A DNA stretch of 64,000 nucleotides from Natrarchaeobaculum sulfurireducens (GTDB lineage: Archaea; Halobacteriota; Halobacteria; Halobacteriales; Natrialbaceae), in contig NZ_CP024047.1 in the NCBI RefSeq assembly GCF_003430825.1, forward strand, positions 868,001 to 932,000. Reading direction: 5' to 3'. Below the pieces are notes generated by a model that was not told the DNA's origin, ran no database searches, and saw nothing but the letters and a program-made list of their open reading frames with translations. Position 1 is the stretch's first letter. Each line of letters opens with the position of its first letter. Positions 17,006-26,385 of the stretch are shown here, piece after piece. Position numbers and translations under genes: made by a program.

Positions 17006-17455
17006 ATGGACGTGCTGGTGTCTGACTACCGTCACCGGACCGGTCGCCACTGCGGGTCGACGTCGCTTCGAAATCTCTCCGACCACTACGGTTGGGAAGA
17101 CGACGAACAGACCTGTTTCGGACTGGCTACCGGTCTCGGTTTCACGTACTTCGAGCTTCCCGACAGCCCGTCTCGTGGCTTCGTCGGCCGACCACCGCGT
17201 ATCGAGGGGACGTTCTTCGAACTGCTCGAGATCGGTGTCGACAACCACGAGGGCGAGGCGTGGGGCCCGGTCCGCGAACGAATCCGGGACCGTCTCGCGG
17301 CCGGCGATCCGGTGATGGTCTGTACGGACATCTATTACCTCGGGTACTTCGAGACCGACACCCACTTTGCACCCCACTCGGTGCTCTGCGTCGGCGTCGA
17401 AGACGACGGCGCGACCGTCGTCCCGAAAGGCGCTACCGGGTCGAAACCGGTGTAG
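17006..17455 (+). pseudogene. Truncated BtrH/DUF4872-like protein
   Basis: A 149-residue product resembling the N-terminal domain of BtrH-type proteins. It has RHCGSTSLRNLSDHYG with the Cys of the papain-like fold, GLATGLGFTYFE, and FAPHSVLCVGVEDDGATVV with the likely His. BtrH catalyses acyl transfer in butirosin biosynthesis; the haloarchaeal relatives have unknown substrates. Full-length family members are roughly 300 residues or more, while this frame stops soon after the first domain (KGATGSKPV). The following 190 nt hold a repeat and no continuation was recognised. It is either a fragment or a one-domain version. Confidence 0.65.
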
Positions 17456-17567
17456 CTACTCAGTGGTGTTTCGGCGAGTGGTGCCGCCCGCTCACTCCCT
17501 GCACGGACGCCACCGGCTGCGATCTCACCGTACCGTGTCCCCGTTTCACGCGCCGCTCTCCTTCTAC

Positions 17568-17626
17568 CGGGGAACTCGTCGAAAACGCCGCCACTTGCTA
17601 TCTCGGGGAACTCGTCGAAAACGCCG
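17568..17626. repeat. 23-bp direct repeat pair
   Basis: Two identical 23-bp copies at 17568-17590 and 17604-17626, each beginning CGGGGAACTCGTCG, are separated by 13 nt. They lie between the truncated BtrH-like gene and the end of the regulator gene, and may mark the deletion or rearrangement that removed the rest of the upstream gene. Confidence 0.9.
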
Positions 17627-17646
17627 TGAGCCAGGTCGTCGCTCGC

Positions 17647-18480
17647 TCACTCGAGTGGCTCTTCGAGAGGCTGGGGCTCGAGTGGCCGAGCGTCCGACTC
17701 GTAGGACGCGTAAACCGACTCCGCCCACTCGCGAATCGCCGGGACGTCGGTATCGATCACTGCCCTGACTGACCCACTGTCTCGCCCGTAACAGCTGATG
17801 ATGACGCGGTCGTCGAGGAGCCCAACTCCGTACGACGGGAGTTCGTCGTGTTCCAGAACCGTGAAATTATTTCGGCTCATCATCTCCGAACTTCGCTCTG
17901 GATACGTCGATCGAAAGTACGAGTGACAGCTCGGCCGGTCGACCAGCGTGACGGCCGCACCGTCGTCGATCAGCCCGAAGAGTTCGTCCAGGACGGGCTC
18001 CATGAGGGCGACCTCGGGCCGGAGAAAGCGTAGCTTGCTCGTCTGTGTGAGGAGCGACTCGAACCGATTTACCGGACAGTACGGCGAATCGGGCTCGGCG
18101 ACAGTCACCGTCAGTTTCGCCCACGTCTCGACCGGGAACGCACTCACCTCATCCGGCAGCCAGTGCCAGACGTCGCGCAGCTTTCGTTCGGTCTCGACGA
18201 GGCCGATCAGATCCGTCATCCCCGACGCGATCGCGTCGCCGAGCCGCGTTGTCGTGTACCGGTATCCCTCCTTTCGGATCCAGGATCGGTCTTCGAACTC
18301 CCTGAGCGTCCGTCGGATCGTCGACGATGAAACGCCGGTCAGCTCGCAGAGTTCGGATCGGCTCCGCGGCCGGTCGGTCACCGCGACGAGCGCCGGAACG
18401 CGGTGTTCAGACCGCGCGAGATACGCGACGTCTCCGATCGGAGAACTCGAGGGAGTCGGTTGTATGCCATTACTTACCAT
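17647..18480 (-). CDS. Winged-helix regulator with FilR1-type middle domain
   Basis: A 277-residue haloarchaeal regulator. The N-terminal winged helix (about residues 15-85) reads ARSEHRVPALVAVTDRPRSR followed by GVSSSTIRRTLREFEDRSW. The C-terminal region contains FLRPEVALMEPVLDELFGLI and ISCYGRDSGSVRAVIDTDV, the layout of the FilR1 (DUF1724) sensing domain of methanogen and haloarchaeal regulators. Targets are unknown. Promoter-like ATACATATG precedes the start at about 18486-18495. It converges on the truncated BtrH-like gene. Confidence 0.75.
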   Translation of the reverse strand: MVSNGIQPTPSSSPIGDVAYLARSEHRVPALVAVTDRPRSRSELCELTGVSSSTIRRTLREFEDRSWIRKEGYRYTTTRLGDAIASGMTDLIGLVETERKLRDVWHWLPDEVSAFPVETWAKLTVTVAEPDSPYCPVNRFESLLTQTSKLRFLRPEVALMEPVLDELFGLIDDGAAVTLVDRPSCHSYFRSTYPERSSEMMSRNNFTVLEHDELPSYGVGLLDDRVIISCYGRDSGSVRAVIDTDVPAIREWAESVYASYESDARPLEPQPLEEPLE

Positions 18481-18743
18481 GGTTTACATACATATGCTCG
18501 CATGATAACAGTTTTCTCAGTCAAAACTACTGCTTCACGCCGGGAAGTATCGTCCTGATACACAGCCCACGCCGTACCCCGCTCGTGTTGGAGAGTCGCT
18601 CGTCGGACACGCCATATGGGGGTTCACACCCGTCTCGAGGCCTCTGCTCTCGGCCGATCGCTCCGTCGTTCCGATCGCAGGGAACGGTCCGCTCGAGGCC
18701 AGCACCCAAAAACGACTAACCGGACGCCGTCGTTTCGCTCCGT

Positions 18744-20039
18744 ATGAACGTCTCTATCGTCGGCAGCGGCTATGTCGGCACGACGATCGCCGCCTGTCTC
18801 GCAGACCTCGGTCACGAGGTCGTCAACGTCGAGATCGATCAGGACATCGTCGACGCCATCAACGCTGGCGACGCCCCGATCCACGAACCGGGGCTCGAAG
18901 AACGAATCGCCGACCACGCCGGGACGCGGCTCCGGGCGACGACCGACTACGGCGAAGTTCGTGACACCGACGTCACCTTCCTCTGTCTCCCGACGCCGAG
19001 TACCGAGGACGGCAGCCTCGAGTTGGGGCCGATGCGAGCCGGAGCGGAATCGCTCGGCGGGGCGCTCGCGACGAAAGAGGACGACCACCTCGTGGTGGTC
19101 AAGTCGACCGTCCTCCCCGGGACGACCGAGGAGGTCGTCGGCCCGATCCTCGAGGCCGAATCCGGCACCCAGGTCGGCGAGGGGCTCGAACTCGCGATGA
19201 ACCCCGAGTTCCTGCGGATGGGCACGGCCGTTTCGGATTTCTTAGCGCCCGACAAGGTCGTACTCGGCACGACCAGCGACGACGCGGCGTCGACACTGCG
19301 AGCGCTCTACGATCCTATCCTGTCGAGCGAGGAGACGGACCTCGTCGAGACGGACCTTCGGGAGGCCGAACTCATCAAGTACGCCAACAACGCCTTCCTC
19401 GCCGCGAAGGTCTCGCTGGTGAACGAGCTCGGCAACGTCGCCAAGGAGTACGGCGCGGACGCCTACGAGGTGCTCGAGGCAGTCGGTCTCGACGACCGAA
19501 TCTCTGCACGCTTCATGCGCTCGGGGCTGGGCTGGGGTGGGTCCTGTTTCCCGAAAGACGTCGACGCCCTCCGTGCTGGTGCTCGCGAGCAGGGGTACGA
19601 GCCAGACCTGCTCGACGCCGCCGTCGCCGTCAACGACGGCCAGCCACGACGGCTGGTCGACTTGCTCGCCGACCACGTCGACCTCGAGGGAGCCCGGATC
19701 GCCGTTCTCGGCCTCTCGTTCAAGCCCGGCACCGACGACGTCCGCAAGTCCCGTGCGCTCGACGTGATCCGCCGGCTCGACGAACGAGGTGCCCGGCCCG
19801 TCGCCTACGATCCGGTTGCGATCGACAACGTCCGCGAGCGCTATCCGGATCTGCCGGCCGCGTACGCCGACTCGGCGAGCGAGGCACTCGAAGAAGCAGA
19901 CGGCGCAGTCGTCGCGACCGACTGGCCCGAGTTCGACGACTGCTCGTTCGCGGGGATGGCCCGGCGGGTGGTCGTCGACGGTCGCCGGATCGACGTCGAC
20001 GCGGCCGATCTCGAGGTGTACGAGGGATTGACCTGGTGA
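18744..20039 (+). CDS. aglM: UDP-glucose 6-dehydrogenase family enzyme (AglM-like)
   Basis: A 431-residue NAD-dependent nucleotide-sugar 6-dehydrogenase. It has the Rossmann motif GSGYVG (residues 7-12), the catalytic Lys in IKYANNAFLAAK (Lys212), the catalytic Cys268 in GLGWGGSCFPKDVDAL, and the C-terminal domain GLSFKPGTDDVRKS. The reaction oxidises UDP-glucose to UDP-glucuronate. In Haloferax AglM supplies hexuronic acids for the S-layer N-glycan. The next gene is an AglJ-type glycosyltransferase, supporting that role. GDP-mannose dehydrogenase activity is an alternative that sequence alone cannot exclude. Confidence 0.9.
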   Translation: MNVSIVGSGYVGTTIAACLADLGHEVVNVEIDQDIVDAINAGDAPIHEPGLEERIADHAGTRLRATTDYGEVRDTDVTFLCLPTPSTEDGSLELGPMRAGAESLGGALATKEDDHLVVVKSTVLPGTTEEVVGPILEAESGTQVGEGLELAMNPEFLRMGTAVSDFLAPDKVVLGTTSDDAASTLRALYDPILSSEETDLVETDLREAELIKYANNAFLAAKVSLVNELGNVAKEYGADAYEVLEAVGLDDRISARFMRSGLGWGGSCFPKDVDALRAGAREQGYEPDLLDAAVAVNDGQPRRLVDLLADHVDLEGARIAVLGLSFKPGTDDVRKSRALDVIRRLDERGARPVAYDPVAIDNVRERYPDLPAAYADSASEALEEADGAVVATDWPEFDDCSFAGMARRVVVDGRRIDVDAADLEVYEGLTW

Positions 20040-20189
20040 GTCAGTGAGCGTGACGATGTCCTCGCCTCGTCGAGCCCACTGGGCAATCAGTAGTCTTTTG
20101 CGGGCACAGGGGAGACAGTTCGGTCGATGGAACACGACGCGGTTCGCGCGGATTCACGGCTCCGTGGAGACGGTGGCGAGGTCTTCACG

Positions 20190-21143
20190 ATGACCGACGA
20201 GACGCGCGAAATTTCGGCTGAGGACGTCTGCGTCCTTATCCCCACGCTGAACGAAGCCGCCACGATCGGCGACGTGATCGACGGCTTCTACGAGGAGGGA
20301 TTTACGAACGTCGTCGTCGTCGACGGCGACTCTGACGACGAGACCCAGGAGATCGCTCGTGAGCGCGGCGCTGGTGTCATCGTCCAGTCCGGCGATGGGA
20401 AAGGGCAGGCGGTTCGTGAAGCTGTCCAGTATCTCGACGTGCCGTACGTCCTGATGGTCGACGGCGACGGGACGTACGATCCCGCCGACGCAGAGACGAT
20501 GCTCGAGCCTCTCTCACGCGGCTACGAACACGTCATCGGGAACCGCTTTGCGGACATGGACGACGACGCGATGAAAGCGTTGAACGGTTTCGGCAACCGG
20601 ATGATCAACCGCGCGTTCCGGTTCATCCACGGCCCGGACTACGACGACATCCTGTCGGGCTACCGTGCGTTCACGGTGGACTCTTTCGAACGGCTCTCGC
20701 TCGACTCCGATGGCTTTACGATCGAGACCGAACTCGCCGTCGAGTGTGTCAAACACGGCGTCGAGACGACGGTCGTCCCGATCAGTTACAGCGCCCGCCC
20801 CGAAGAGTCAGAGACGAATCTCCATCCAATCACGGACGGTGGAACCATTATCCTCGCGCTGTACTCGCTCGCGAAGACGAACAACCCGCTGTTTTATTTC
20901 GGGAGTCTCGGTCTCACGGGGATCGTCACTGGCGGCCTCATCGCCGTGTACGTGCTCTGGCGGTGGCTCCAGTACGGCATCGGCCACGAAATTCTCGCGG
21001 TCGTCTCCGCTGCCGCAATCCTGGTCGGCGTTCAACTCCTGATGTTCGGCGTTCTGTCGGACATGCTCGTCACGCTCCACCGGGAACAGCGACGCCGGCT
21101 CGAGCAGATCACGCGCGAAGCACGCGAGTCCGACGACGAGTAA
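20190..21143 (+). CDS. aglJ: AglJ-type dolichol-phosphate glycosyltransferase (GT2)
   Basis: A 317-residue GT2 enzyme. The nucleotide-sugar fold starts CVLIPTLNEAATIGDVIDG. The metal-binding DxD is in LMVDGDGTYDP, and LSGYRAFTVDSFERL contains the acceptor-side motif. Two C-terminal membrane helices follow (FYFGSLGLTGIVTGGLIAVY and a second near residues 265-290), as in AglJ, which loads the first sugar of the haloarchaeal N-glycan on dolichol phosphate. The start at 20190 places the fold at the usual distance from the N terminus; the in-frame ATG at 20127 adds 21 unlikely residues. It pairs with aglM upstream. Confidence 0.88.
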   Translation: MTDETREISAEDVCVLIPTLNEAATIGDVIDGFYEEGFTNVVVVDGDSDDETQEIARERGAGVIVQSGDGKGQAVREAVQYLDVPYVLMVDGDGTYDPADAETMLEPLSRGYEHVIGNRFADMDDDAMKALNGFGNRMINRAFRFIHGPDYDDILSGYRAFTVDSFERLSLDSDGFTIETELAVECVKHGVETTVVPISYSARPEESETNLHPITDGGTIILALYSLAKTNNPLFYFGSLGLTGIVTGGLIAVYVLWRWLQYGIGHEILAVVSAAAILVGVQLLMFGVLSDMLVTLHREQRRRLEQITREARESDDE

Positions 21144-21260
21144 GAAAGAACCGTTGGCAGCGGGCGAGGCCGCTCGACCGCCGGAGACGATCGGAGAGCG
21201 ACGATCGACGGTTGGCGTCGACGAACAGGATGCGTCGATCGAACCGTAATACGACGTTTT

Positions 21261-21590
21261 TCAGAACGGAAGCATCGACCGGACCTGCTGGAAGACGCCG
21301 CCGGAATTGGCCTCTCGATACGCTTCGAAGGGTTCATGCAGGTCGTTCAATAGCTCCTGTCGGGACCGAAACTCCTCGGTGTCGACTTCTGCGAGCATCT
21401 CGCCTAGCGCGATGTCGTTGCCGTGGACGTCGTAGGGGATGCGTTCGTGACCGAGCTCCGCTGCGACGTCGTCTTTCGTCGCCGGAAAGGAGAGGTCGCC
21501 GTCCCGTAGTCGGGCGTCGACGGCAGCGATTCCGAACTCGACGCTTTTCGGTTCCTCGTCGTCTCCGCTCGATGGTGGCCGCACTCCCAT
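21261..21590 (-). CDS. DUF5789-family haloarchaeal protein
   Basis: A 109-residue protein with the DUF5789 pattern: VEFGIAAVDARLRDGDLSFPATKDDVAAELGHERIPYD gives the conserved strand-helix order, and a C-terminal helix ends near FQQVRSMLPF. The function of the family is unknown; the fold may bind nucleic acid, but this is inference. The ATG at 21590 (MGVRPPSSG) is preferred over 21662. It is divergent from the small ribbon-helix-helix gene 98 nt away, so the two may share regulatory DNA. Confidence 0.7.
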   Translation of the reverse strand: MGVRPPSSGDDEEPKSVEFGIAAVDARLRDGDLSFPATKDDVAAELGHERIPYDVHGNDIALGEMLAEVDTEEFRSRQELLNDLHEPFEAYREANSGGVFQQVRSMLPF

Positions 21591-21688
21591 AGAACCCGAT
21601 TCGTCGTCCGGTAGCAAAACCGCTACGAAGACTGCCGACGCCCGTCGCCCGTCGACACGCATTTGGGGGCGGCGACGGAGTATCGTAT

Positions 21689-21898
21689 ATGACCGAGTAC
21701 ACCACGGTTTCGATCCCGAAAGATCTCGCCGAACGGGTCGAAGAGACGATCGACGGAACGAGTTTTCAGAGCACGAGCGACCTCGTCCGCTTCCTGCTTC
21801 GCAGCATCGTCATCCAGCACCAGAAACAGGGCCAGCTAACCGAAGCCGAGTTCGAAGAGATCACCGAACAGCTACGCGGCCTGGGTTATCTCGAGTGA
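21689..21898 (+). CDS. Ribbon-helix-helix (CopG-like) protein
   Basis: A 69-residue protein. The N-terminal strand EYTTVSIPKDLAERVEETI, then the helical pair FQSTSDLVRFLLRSIVIQ, is the ribbon-helix-helix DNA-binding fold used by CopG/Arc repressors. The C-terminal 25 residues form another charged helix (LTEAEFEEITEQLRGLGYLE). It is a likely dimeric repressor with unknown target. The divergent DUF5789 gene is a candidate. Confidence 0.8.
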   Translation: MTEYTTVSIPKDLAERVEETIDGTSFQSTSDLVRFLLRSIVIQHQKQGQLTEAEFEEITEQLRGLGYLE

Positions 21899-22214
21899 CA
21901 ATTCCACAGGGCAAATCGCCTCTGACAGCCCGCCGACGTCAGCTTTTTTCAAATACGTGGGCGCTCCCGAGCGGAGAAAACCGCTGCTATCCGCTCCGGA
22001 TTTCCCCTCGAATGACCGCGACGAGAAGGACGGCCGATCACGTGGCGGGCTCATCGACCAGCTCATCGAGGGTGGCTTCCTATCGCCCGATCCCGGCTGC
22101 GCCGCCACCGCGATGGTGTCGTCGCCCGTACTCACCCACTGTTCGTTCGACATCGCTGTCGTTAGCCACTCCAGAGAATCGAGCGCGGTCGGATCCGTCG
22201 TCAGCCGACTCTGG
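21899..22214. other. Intergenic region, no gene recognised
   Basis: No frame in this stretch resembles a known family. It separates convergent genes (the ribbon-helix-helix gene and osmC). A minus-strand ORF covers 21872-22153, but its composition is that of noise. Confidence 0.5.
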
Positions 22215-22610
22215 TTAGAACGCGTCGCCTTCGATCGTGCAGTCGGCGTGCAACTCGTCTTTGAGCGCGTCGTGGACTTTACAGAGTTCGAAGGCCCGTT
22301 CGATGATCTTCTCTCCCGTCTGGTCGTCGACGTCGGCTTCGACGTGTACGTCGAACGAGACGGACTCGAGTTTGTCGTCGTCGTTCAGGTCGCCGGTCGA
22401 CTCGATTTTGACTTTGCCCAGGTCGTCGACGCCGCGTTGCTGGCCGCCGACGCGCAGCGCAGGGACGTAACAGGAGGCGTACGCGGCGAGCAGCGCCCCG
22501 AGTGTGTCCGGTGCGTCCTCTCCGTTGGCGTCGATCGCGGTCTCGAACTCGCGGATCTCGTTCGTGGCACTGAACCCTTCTTCAGAGACGGTGGTGACGG
22601 TTTTCGCCAT
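22215..22610 (-). CDS. OsmC-family peroxiredoxin-like protein
   Basis: A 131-residue OsmC/Ohr fold. The redox Cys appear in LLAAYASCYVPALRVGGQQRG and AFELCKVHDAL, separated by the strand VSFDVHVEADVD. OsmC proteins reduce organic hydroperoxides through these two Cys. The start at 22610 (MAKTVTTVSEEGFSA) is canonical. Upstream in-frame sequence is ignored. Confidence 0.85.
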   Translation of the reverse strand: MAKTVTTVSEEGFSATNEIREFETAIDANGEDAPDTLGALLAAYASCYVPALRVGGQQRGVDDLGKVKIESTGDLNDDDKLESVSFDVHVEADVDDQTGEKIIERAFELCKVHDALKDELHADCTIEGDAF

Positions 22611-22703
22611 GACACTGGAGCAGTCCACGGCCGGCTTCCTAAACGTTGTTCTCGAGGACAGTACCGTCAAGTCCGTTGAAAAACCCCAGTTGTTGGAACG
22701 TGA

Positions 22704-23405
22704 TTACAGCTCGAACGGCTCGTCGGCCTCGAGGACGTGGACGTCGGCGTCGGAGACCGCGCGTTCGAAGTCTGCGGGATCCTGCTCGATTGGCGGGAAC
22801 GTATCGTAGTGCTGTGGGAACGCGTGGTCGGCGCCGGTCCAGTCGACGGCGACGCCGGCCTGTTTCGGGCCCATGGTGAAGTGGTCGCCGATGGGGACGA
22901 TCGCAGCGTCCGGCTCGAGGTGATCGCCGATCACGTCGCGCATCTCGGACATCAAGGCGGTGTCTCCGGCGTTGTAGATGGTCGTCGAATCGGACGCCGT
23001 TGGGTCACCGTCGGCGATGACGAACCCGGCGGGCATGCCCGCGTCGACGTCGTACTCGGTCATGATGCCGTTCGTGTGGTCGGCCCGGACCATCGTGACG
23101 GTGGCATCGCCACACTCGACGGTGCCGCCGAGGTTCATCCCCATTCCGCCGACGGCGTCCTCGAAGCCGAACTCCGCCTGGCAGTAGGAGACGATCTCTG
23201 GCGTCGCGACGAGCGTCGCCTCGGCGAACTCGCCCGCATGGGCGATGTGGTCGGCGTGACCGTGGGTCAACAGGACGTAGTCCGGCGTGTCGACGTCCGA
23301 CGGCTCGAGATCGGTTTTCGGGTTGTCGAAAAACGGGTCGATCAACAGGTCGGTACCCCCGACGGTGACGTGCCACGTCGAGTGGCCATGCCAGGTGAGC
23401 TCCAT
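22704..23405 (-). CDS. UPF0173 metal-dependent hydrolase
   Basis: A 233-residue metallo-beta-lactamase-fold protein of the UPF0173 type. It starts [11 protein letters not shown], has the metal-binding signature LTHGHADH (residues about 47-54), a later Asp in [12 protein letters not shown], and the closing His in [15 protein letters not shown]. Such proteins bind two metals, but their substrates are unknown. It is monocistronic with a short AT-rich leader. Confidence 0.88.
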   Translation of the reverse strand: MELTWHGHSTWHVTVGGTDLLIDPFFDNPKTDLEPSDVDTPDYVLLTHGHADHIAHAGEFAEATLVATPEIVSYCQAEFGFEDAVGGMGMNLGGTVECGDATVTMVRADHTNGIMTEYDVDAGMPAGFVIADGDPTASDSTTIYNAGDTALMSEMRDVIGDHLEPDAAIVPIGDHFTMGPKQAGVAVDWTGADHAFPQHYDTFPPIEQDPADFERAVSDADVHVLEADEPFEL

Positions 23406-23807
23406 ATCACTCTACTGGTTAGCGTGTCTCTCCCTTAAAAGTGGGTGGGAGATGTGTGCGGCTGGGAGCGATCACGTACCGATATCGGCCGCGAGGTCAC
23501 ATGCTCGAGCCGCGTTCCTGTCGGGGTCGGCACACTCGAGTCGCGGTAAACGACTGGCTGTCGCGTGTGTACAATCACCATCATTTATACGTCCGCTCTT
23601 GGATGGTCGAGATGCCGCAGGCGGACCTGACACACCACGCATGCGGTCGGTCGCATTCGCGACCGTGCATGGTCGAGCATCCACTTCTGGATGGGGGCCG
23701 GCCATTCGACAGACGGCGGCCGCGGCACAGACAGTCGCTTCGCTGGTGATCGGCGGACACCGTCGACGATGCCGTGGCGTTTTTTACTAGCGGCCCGTAC
23801 AGCGCGT
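23406..23807. other. Intergenic region between divergent genes
   Basis: Nothing resembling a conserved protein or RNA was recognised. The last 30 nt contain TTTTTTACTAG (about 23780-23790), a possible promoter element about 22 nt before the next ATG. Confidence 0.4.
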
Positions 23808-24071
23808 ATGCTCGCGCTGACGCTCGAGGACTTCATGGTAGAGCTGAACGAGGGATCGATCAAGAACGTCGGACCGTCGAACAAGTCGGCGACCGTCAAA
23901 CTGTTCGACGTCGAATCGGCCGAGGCGCGCGAGTTCGGTGACAAACGCGTCAAACTCGTCTTCGAGGACGACGACGGCAACGAGATACAGGTGTCGCTGT
24001 TCCCTGAGGACGTCCGAAAGATCGTCCGCGACGTCGAGGCACTCGAGGACGACTCGCCGGTCTTCGAGTGA
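23808..24071 (+). CDS. Small acidic haloarchaeal protein, unknown function
   Basis: An 87-residue acidic protein (MLALTLEDFMVELNEGSIKN). The central part VKLVFEDDDGNEIQVSLFPEDVRKIVRDVE suggests a beta-hairpin followed by a helix. No family is claimed. It is 69 nt upstream of the S1/DHH-like gene on the same strand and may be co-transcribed. An internal ATG at 23835 (MVELNEG) is an alternative start. Confidence 0.7.
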   Translation: MLALTLEDFMVELNEGSIKNVGPSNKSATVKLFDVESAEAREFGDKRVKLVFEDDDGNEIQVSLFPEDVRKIVRDVEALEDDSPVFE

Positions 24072-24140
24072 TCGTCGCGGGCACCCATCGCGGAAGCATT
24101 TCGACAACCGTTTTAGGCCGAACCTGTTTGAACCGAGTAG

Positions 24141-26261
24141 ATGGGTAACTGTATCATCTGCGGCACGCCCGTTGACGGCGAGATTTGTGAGAGTCACGAG
24201 GAGGACGCTGTCTTCGAGTTTCGTGGCACCGCACCTTCGCACCTCACCCCCGGCCGCTACTACCGGGGCTCCGTCGACGGCTACGCCGACTTCGGCGTCT
24301 TCATCGACGTCGGAGATCACGTTACTGGACTGTTGCACAGAAGCGAACTCGACCGACGACTCGAGAGCCTCGAGTGGGAACCTGGAGACGAGGTTTTCGT
24401 CCAGGTTCTCGACGTCCGCGACAACGGGAACGTCGACCTCGGCTGGTCGATCCGACAGTCTGACCGCGAATTCCGCGGAAAACTGATCGAAACCGCCGAC
24501 GAGGAGTTCCGTCCAGCGGACCTCGAAGACGACGCGGACGCTGACGCGGACTCGGCCGACGACGATGGCGAAGCCGACACGTCGTCCGAACCGTCCCAGG
24601 GCACACCCGACGAGGGTGCCGCCACCGCGAACGCGACGGAAGCCGTCGCCAGCGCCAGCGGCTCCGTCGCAACCGAAACCGCCGCCGCGTCGACGCCGTC
24701 GACCGACGATGCGGCCGACGCCACGCCCGAGCCCGAACCGGCGCTCAAGCGAACGACGATCGAAGCGATCAACAATCAGGTCGGCTCCGTCGTCCGGCTC
24801 GAGGGCGAAATCACCGGCGTTCGCCAGACTAGCGGCCCGACGGTGTTCGAACTCCGCGACGAGACTGGCACCGTCGAGTGTGCGGCGTTCGAGGAAGCCG
24901 GCGTCCGCGCCTACCCCGACGTCGATGTCGACGACGTCGTCGCCCTCGAAGGCGAGGTCGAACGCCACCACGGCGACCTCCAGGTCGAAACCGAGACGCT
25001 CGACGTCCTCGAAGCCGACGAGCGCGCGGCCGTCGTCGACCGCCTCGAAACCGCAATCGAGCGAGAAGCCAGCCCTGACGACCGATCGCTGCTGGCCGAC
25101 CACGGTGCCATCGCCGCCGTCGAGAGCCAGATCGTCGAGGCTGCGACGGCGATCCGACGAGCCGTCATGGAAGCTCGTCCGATCGTTGTCCGCCACTGTG
25201 CAACCGCCGACGGCTACGTCGCCGGCGCTGCGATCGAGCGTGCCGTACTCCCGCTGATCCGCGAGAAACACACCCGCGACGACGCGGAGTACCACTACTT
25301 CGAGCGCCGACCGCTCGACGACCGCGTCTACGACATGGACGCCGCGACGAACGACGTCACTTCGATGCTCGAGGCTCGCGACCGCCACGGCGAGCAGCTC
25401 CCGCTCGTCATCCTCGTCGACGCTGGCTCGACCGAGGAGTCCGTCCACGGCTACGACCTGCTCTCGATGTACGACGCCGAAGCGATCGTCATCGACGACA
25501 GTCGCGCTGACGAAGCGGTCACCGACGCCGTCTCTGTCGCCGTTGCCCCCTCGCTCGAGGGCGCAAACGTCGACGACCTCACCTCGACGGCGCTCGCCGC
25601 CAACGTCGCTGCACACGTCAACGACGACGTTCGCGAGGACCTCGGCCACCTGCCCGCGGTCAGCTACTGGGAGGACACTCCCGAGGCGTACCTCGAGTTG
25701 GCGACCGACGCCGGCTACGACGAGACCGCACTCTCCGAGCGACGCGAGGCCGTCTCGCTCGAGGCCTACTACCAGTCGTACAAGGACAAACGCGAACTCG
25801 TCGCCGACCTGCTGTTCAACGGCGAGGCACGAGAGGGCGACCTCGCGGCTCACGTCTCCGAACAGTTCCGCGCGAAACTCGAGACCGAACTCGAGACTGC
25901 ACGGGACAACAGCACGATCCGCGGTCAGGACGGCGTGACGTTGACGGTTCTCGACACGGCCGCGTTCACGCACCGGTACAACTTCCCGACGACGGTGCTG
26001 TTGCTCGACGAACTTCACCGACAGGAACGCGACCGCTCTGACGCGCCGTTTGCGACCCTCGGTGTCGGCGAAGACGAACTCCACGTTCGAGCGACCGACG
26101 CCGTCGACGTCCGCGAACTCGGTGACGCAATCGCCGAGCAGGTCCCCGATGCTGGCGTTCACGTCGTCGGCGGTGCCGACGGCCACGTCGCGTTCCTGCC
26201 GGGCGCACGCGGTGCCGTTCGTGACGCAGCGATCGACGCCCTCGTCGAAACGCTGGCCTGA
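24141..26261 (+). CDS. S1 / OB-fold / DHH-like haloarchaeal protein (RecJ-like)
   Basis: A 706-residue protein. It has an N-terminal zinc knuckle (CIICGTPVDGEICESH), an S1 RNA-binding domain (about 35-110, GVFIDVGDHVTGLLHRSEL) and a disordered Asp/Ala/Thr-rich linker (about 125-205). An OB-fold follows (about 205-300, VVRLEGEITGVRQTSGPTVF), then a DHH-type domain from about 345. The DHH part has HCATADGYVAGAAIERA and VILVDAGST, but the DHH motif itself appears as VIDDSRAD. The family is related to RecJ-like nucleases. The degenerate motif suggests altered or lost hydrolase activity. The expected setting is nucleic-acid metabolism. Confidence 0.82.
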   Translation: MGNCIICGTPVDGEICESHEEDAVFEFRGTAPSHLTPGRYYRGSVDGYADFGVFIDVGDHVTGLLHRSELDRRLESLEWEPGDEVFVQVLDVRDNGNVDLGWSIRQSDREFRGKLIETADEEFRPADLEDDADADADSADDDGEADTSSEPSQGTPDEGAATANATEAVASASGSVATETAAASTPSTDDAADATPEPEPALKRTTIEAINNQVGSVVRLEGEITGVRQTSGPTVFELRDETGTVECAAFEEAGVRAYPDVDVDDVVALEGEVERHHGDLQVETETLDVLEADERAAVVDRLETAIEREASPDDRSLLADHGAIAAVESQIVEAATAIRRAVMEARPIVVRHCATADGYVAGAAIERAVLPLIREKHTRDDAEYHYFERRPLDDRVYDMDAATNDVTSMLEARDRHGEQLPLVILVDAGSTEESVHGYDLLSMYDAEAIVIDDSRADEAVTDAVSVAVAPSLEGANVDDLTSTALAANVAAHVNDDVREDLGHLPAVSYWEDTPEAYLELATDAGYDETALSERREAVSLEAYYQSYKDKRELVADLLFNGEAREGDLAAHVSEQFRAKLETELETARDNSTIRGQDGVTLTVLDTAAFTHRYNFPTTVLLLDELHRQERDRSDAPFATLGVGEDELHVRATDAVDVRELGDAIAEQVPDAGVHVVGGADGHVAFLPGARGAVRDAAIDALVETLA

Positions 26262-26385
26262 TCAGGCCCCGAAAGCTGATCCGCGACACTTCTCGACGTT
26301 ATCGACCGACACCCAGAAAGCGGCCGCTCTCTTCCAACCCTGCGGGTGACGGACAAACCCTACAGCGCGTGCCGACGCGAGAGAA

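Noticed and set aside
15403-17007. 534-codon minus-strand open frame
   Set aside because: Antisense to glutamate dehydrogenase and the zinc-ribbon gene, both of which have clear motifs.
17568-17626. CRISPR-like repeat
   Set aside because: Only two copies with a 13-nt gap and no array; better explained as a direct repeat from rearrangement.
23787-26186. Long 799-codon open frame on the minus strand
   Set aside because: It is the antisense shadow of the S1/DHH-like gene, typical of GC-rich haloarchaeal DNA; the plus-strand protein has recognisable domains and the minus translation is Val/Arg-rich without motifs.
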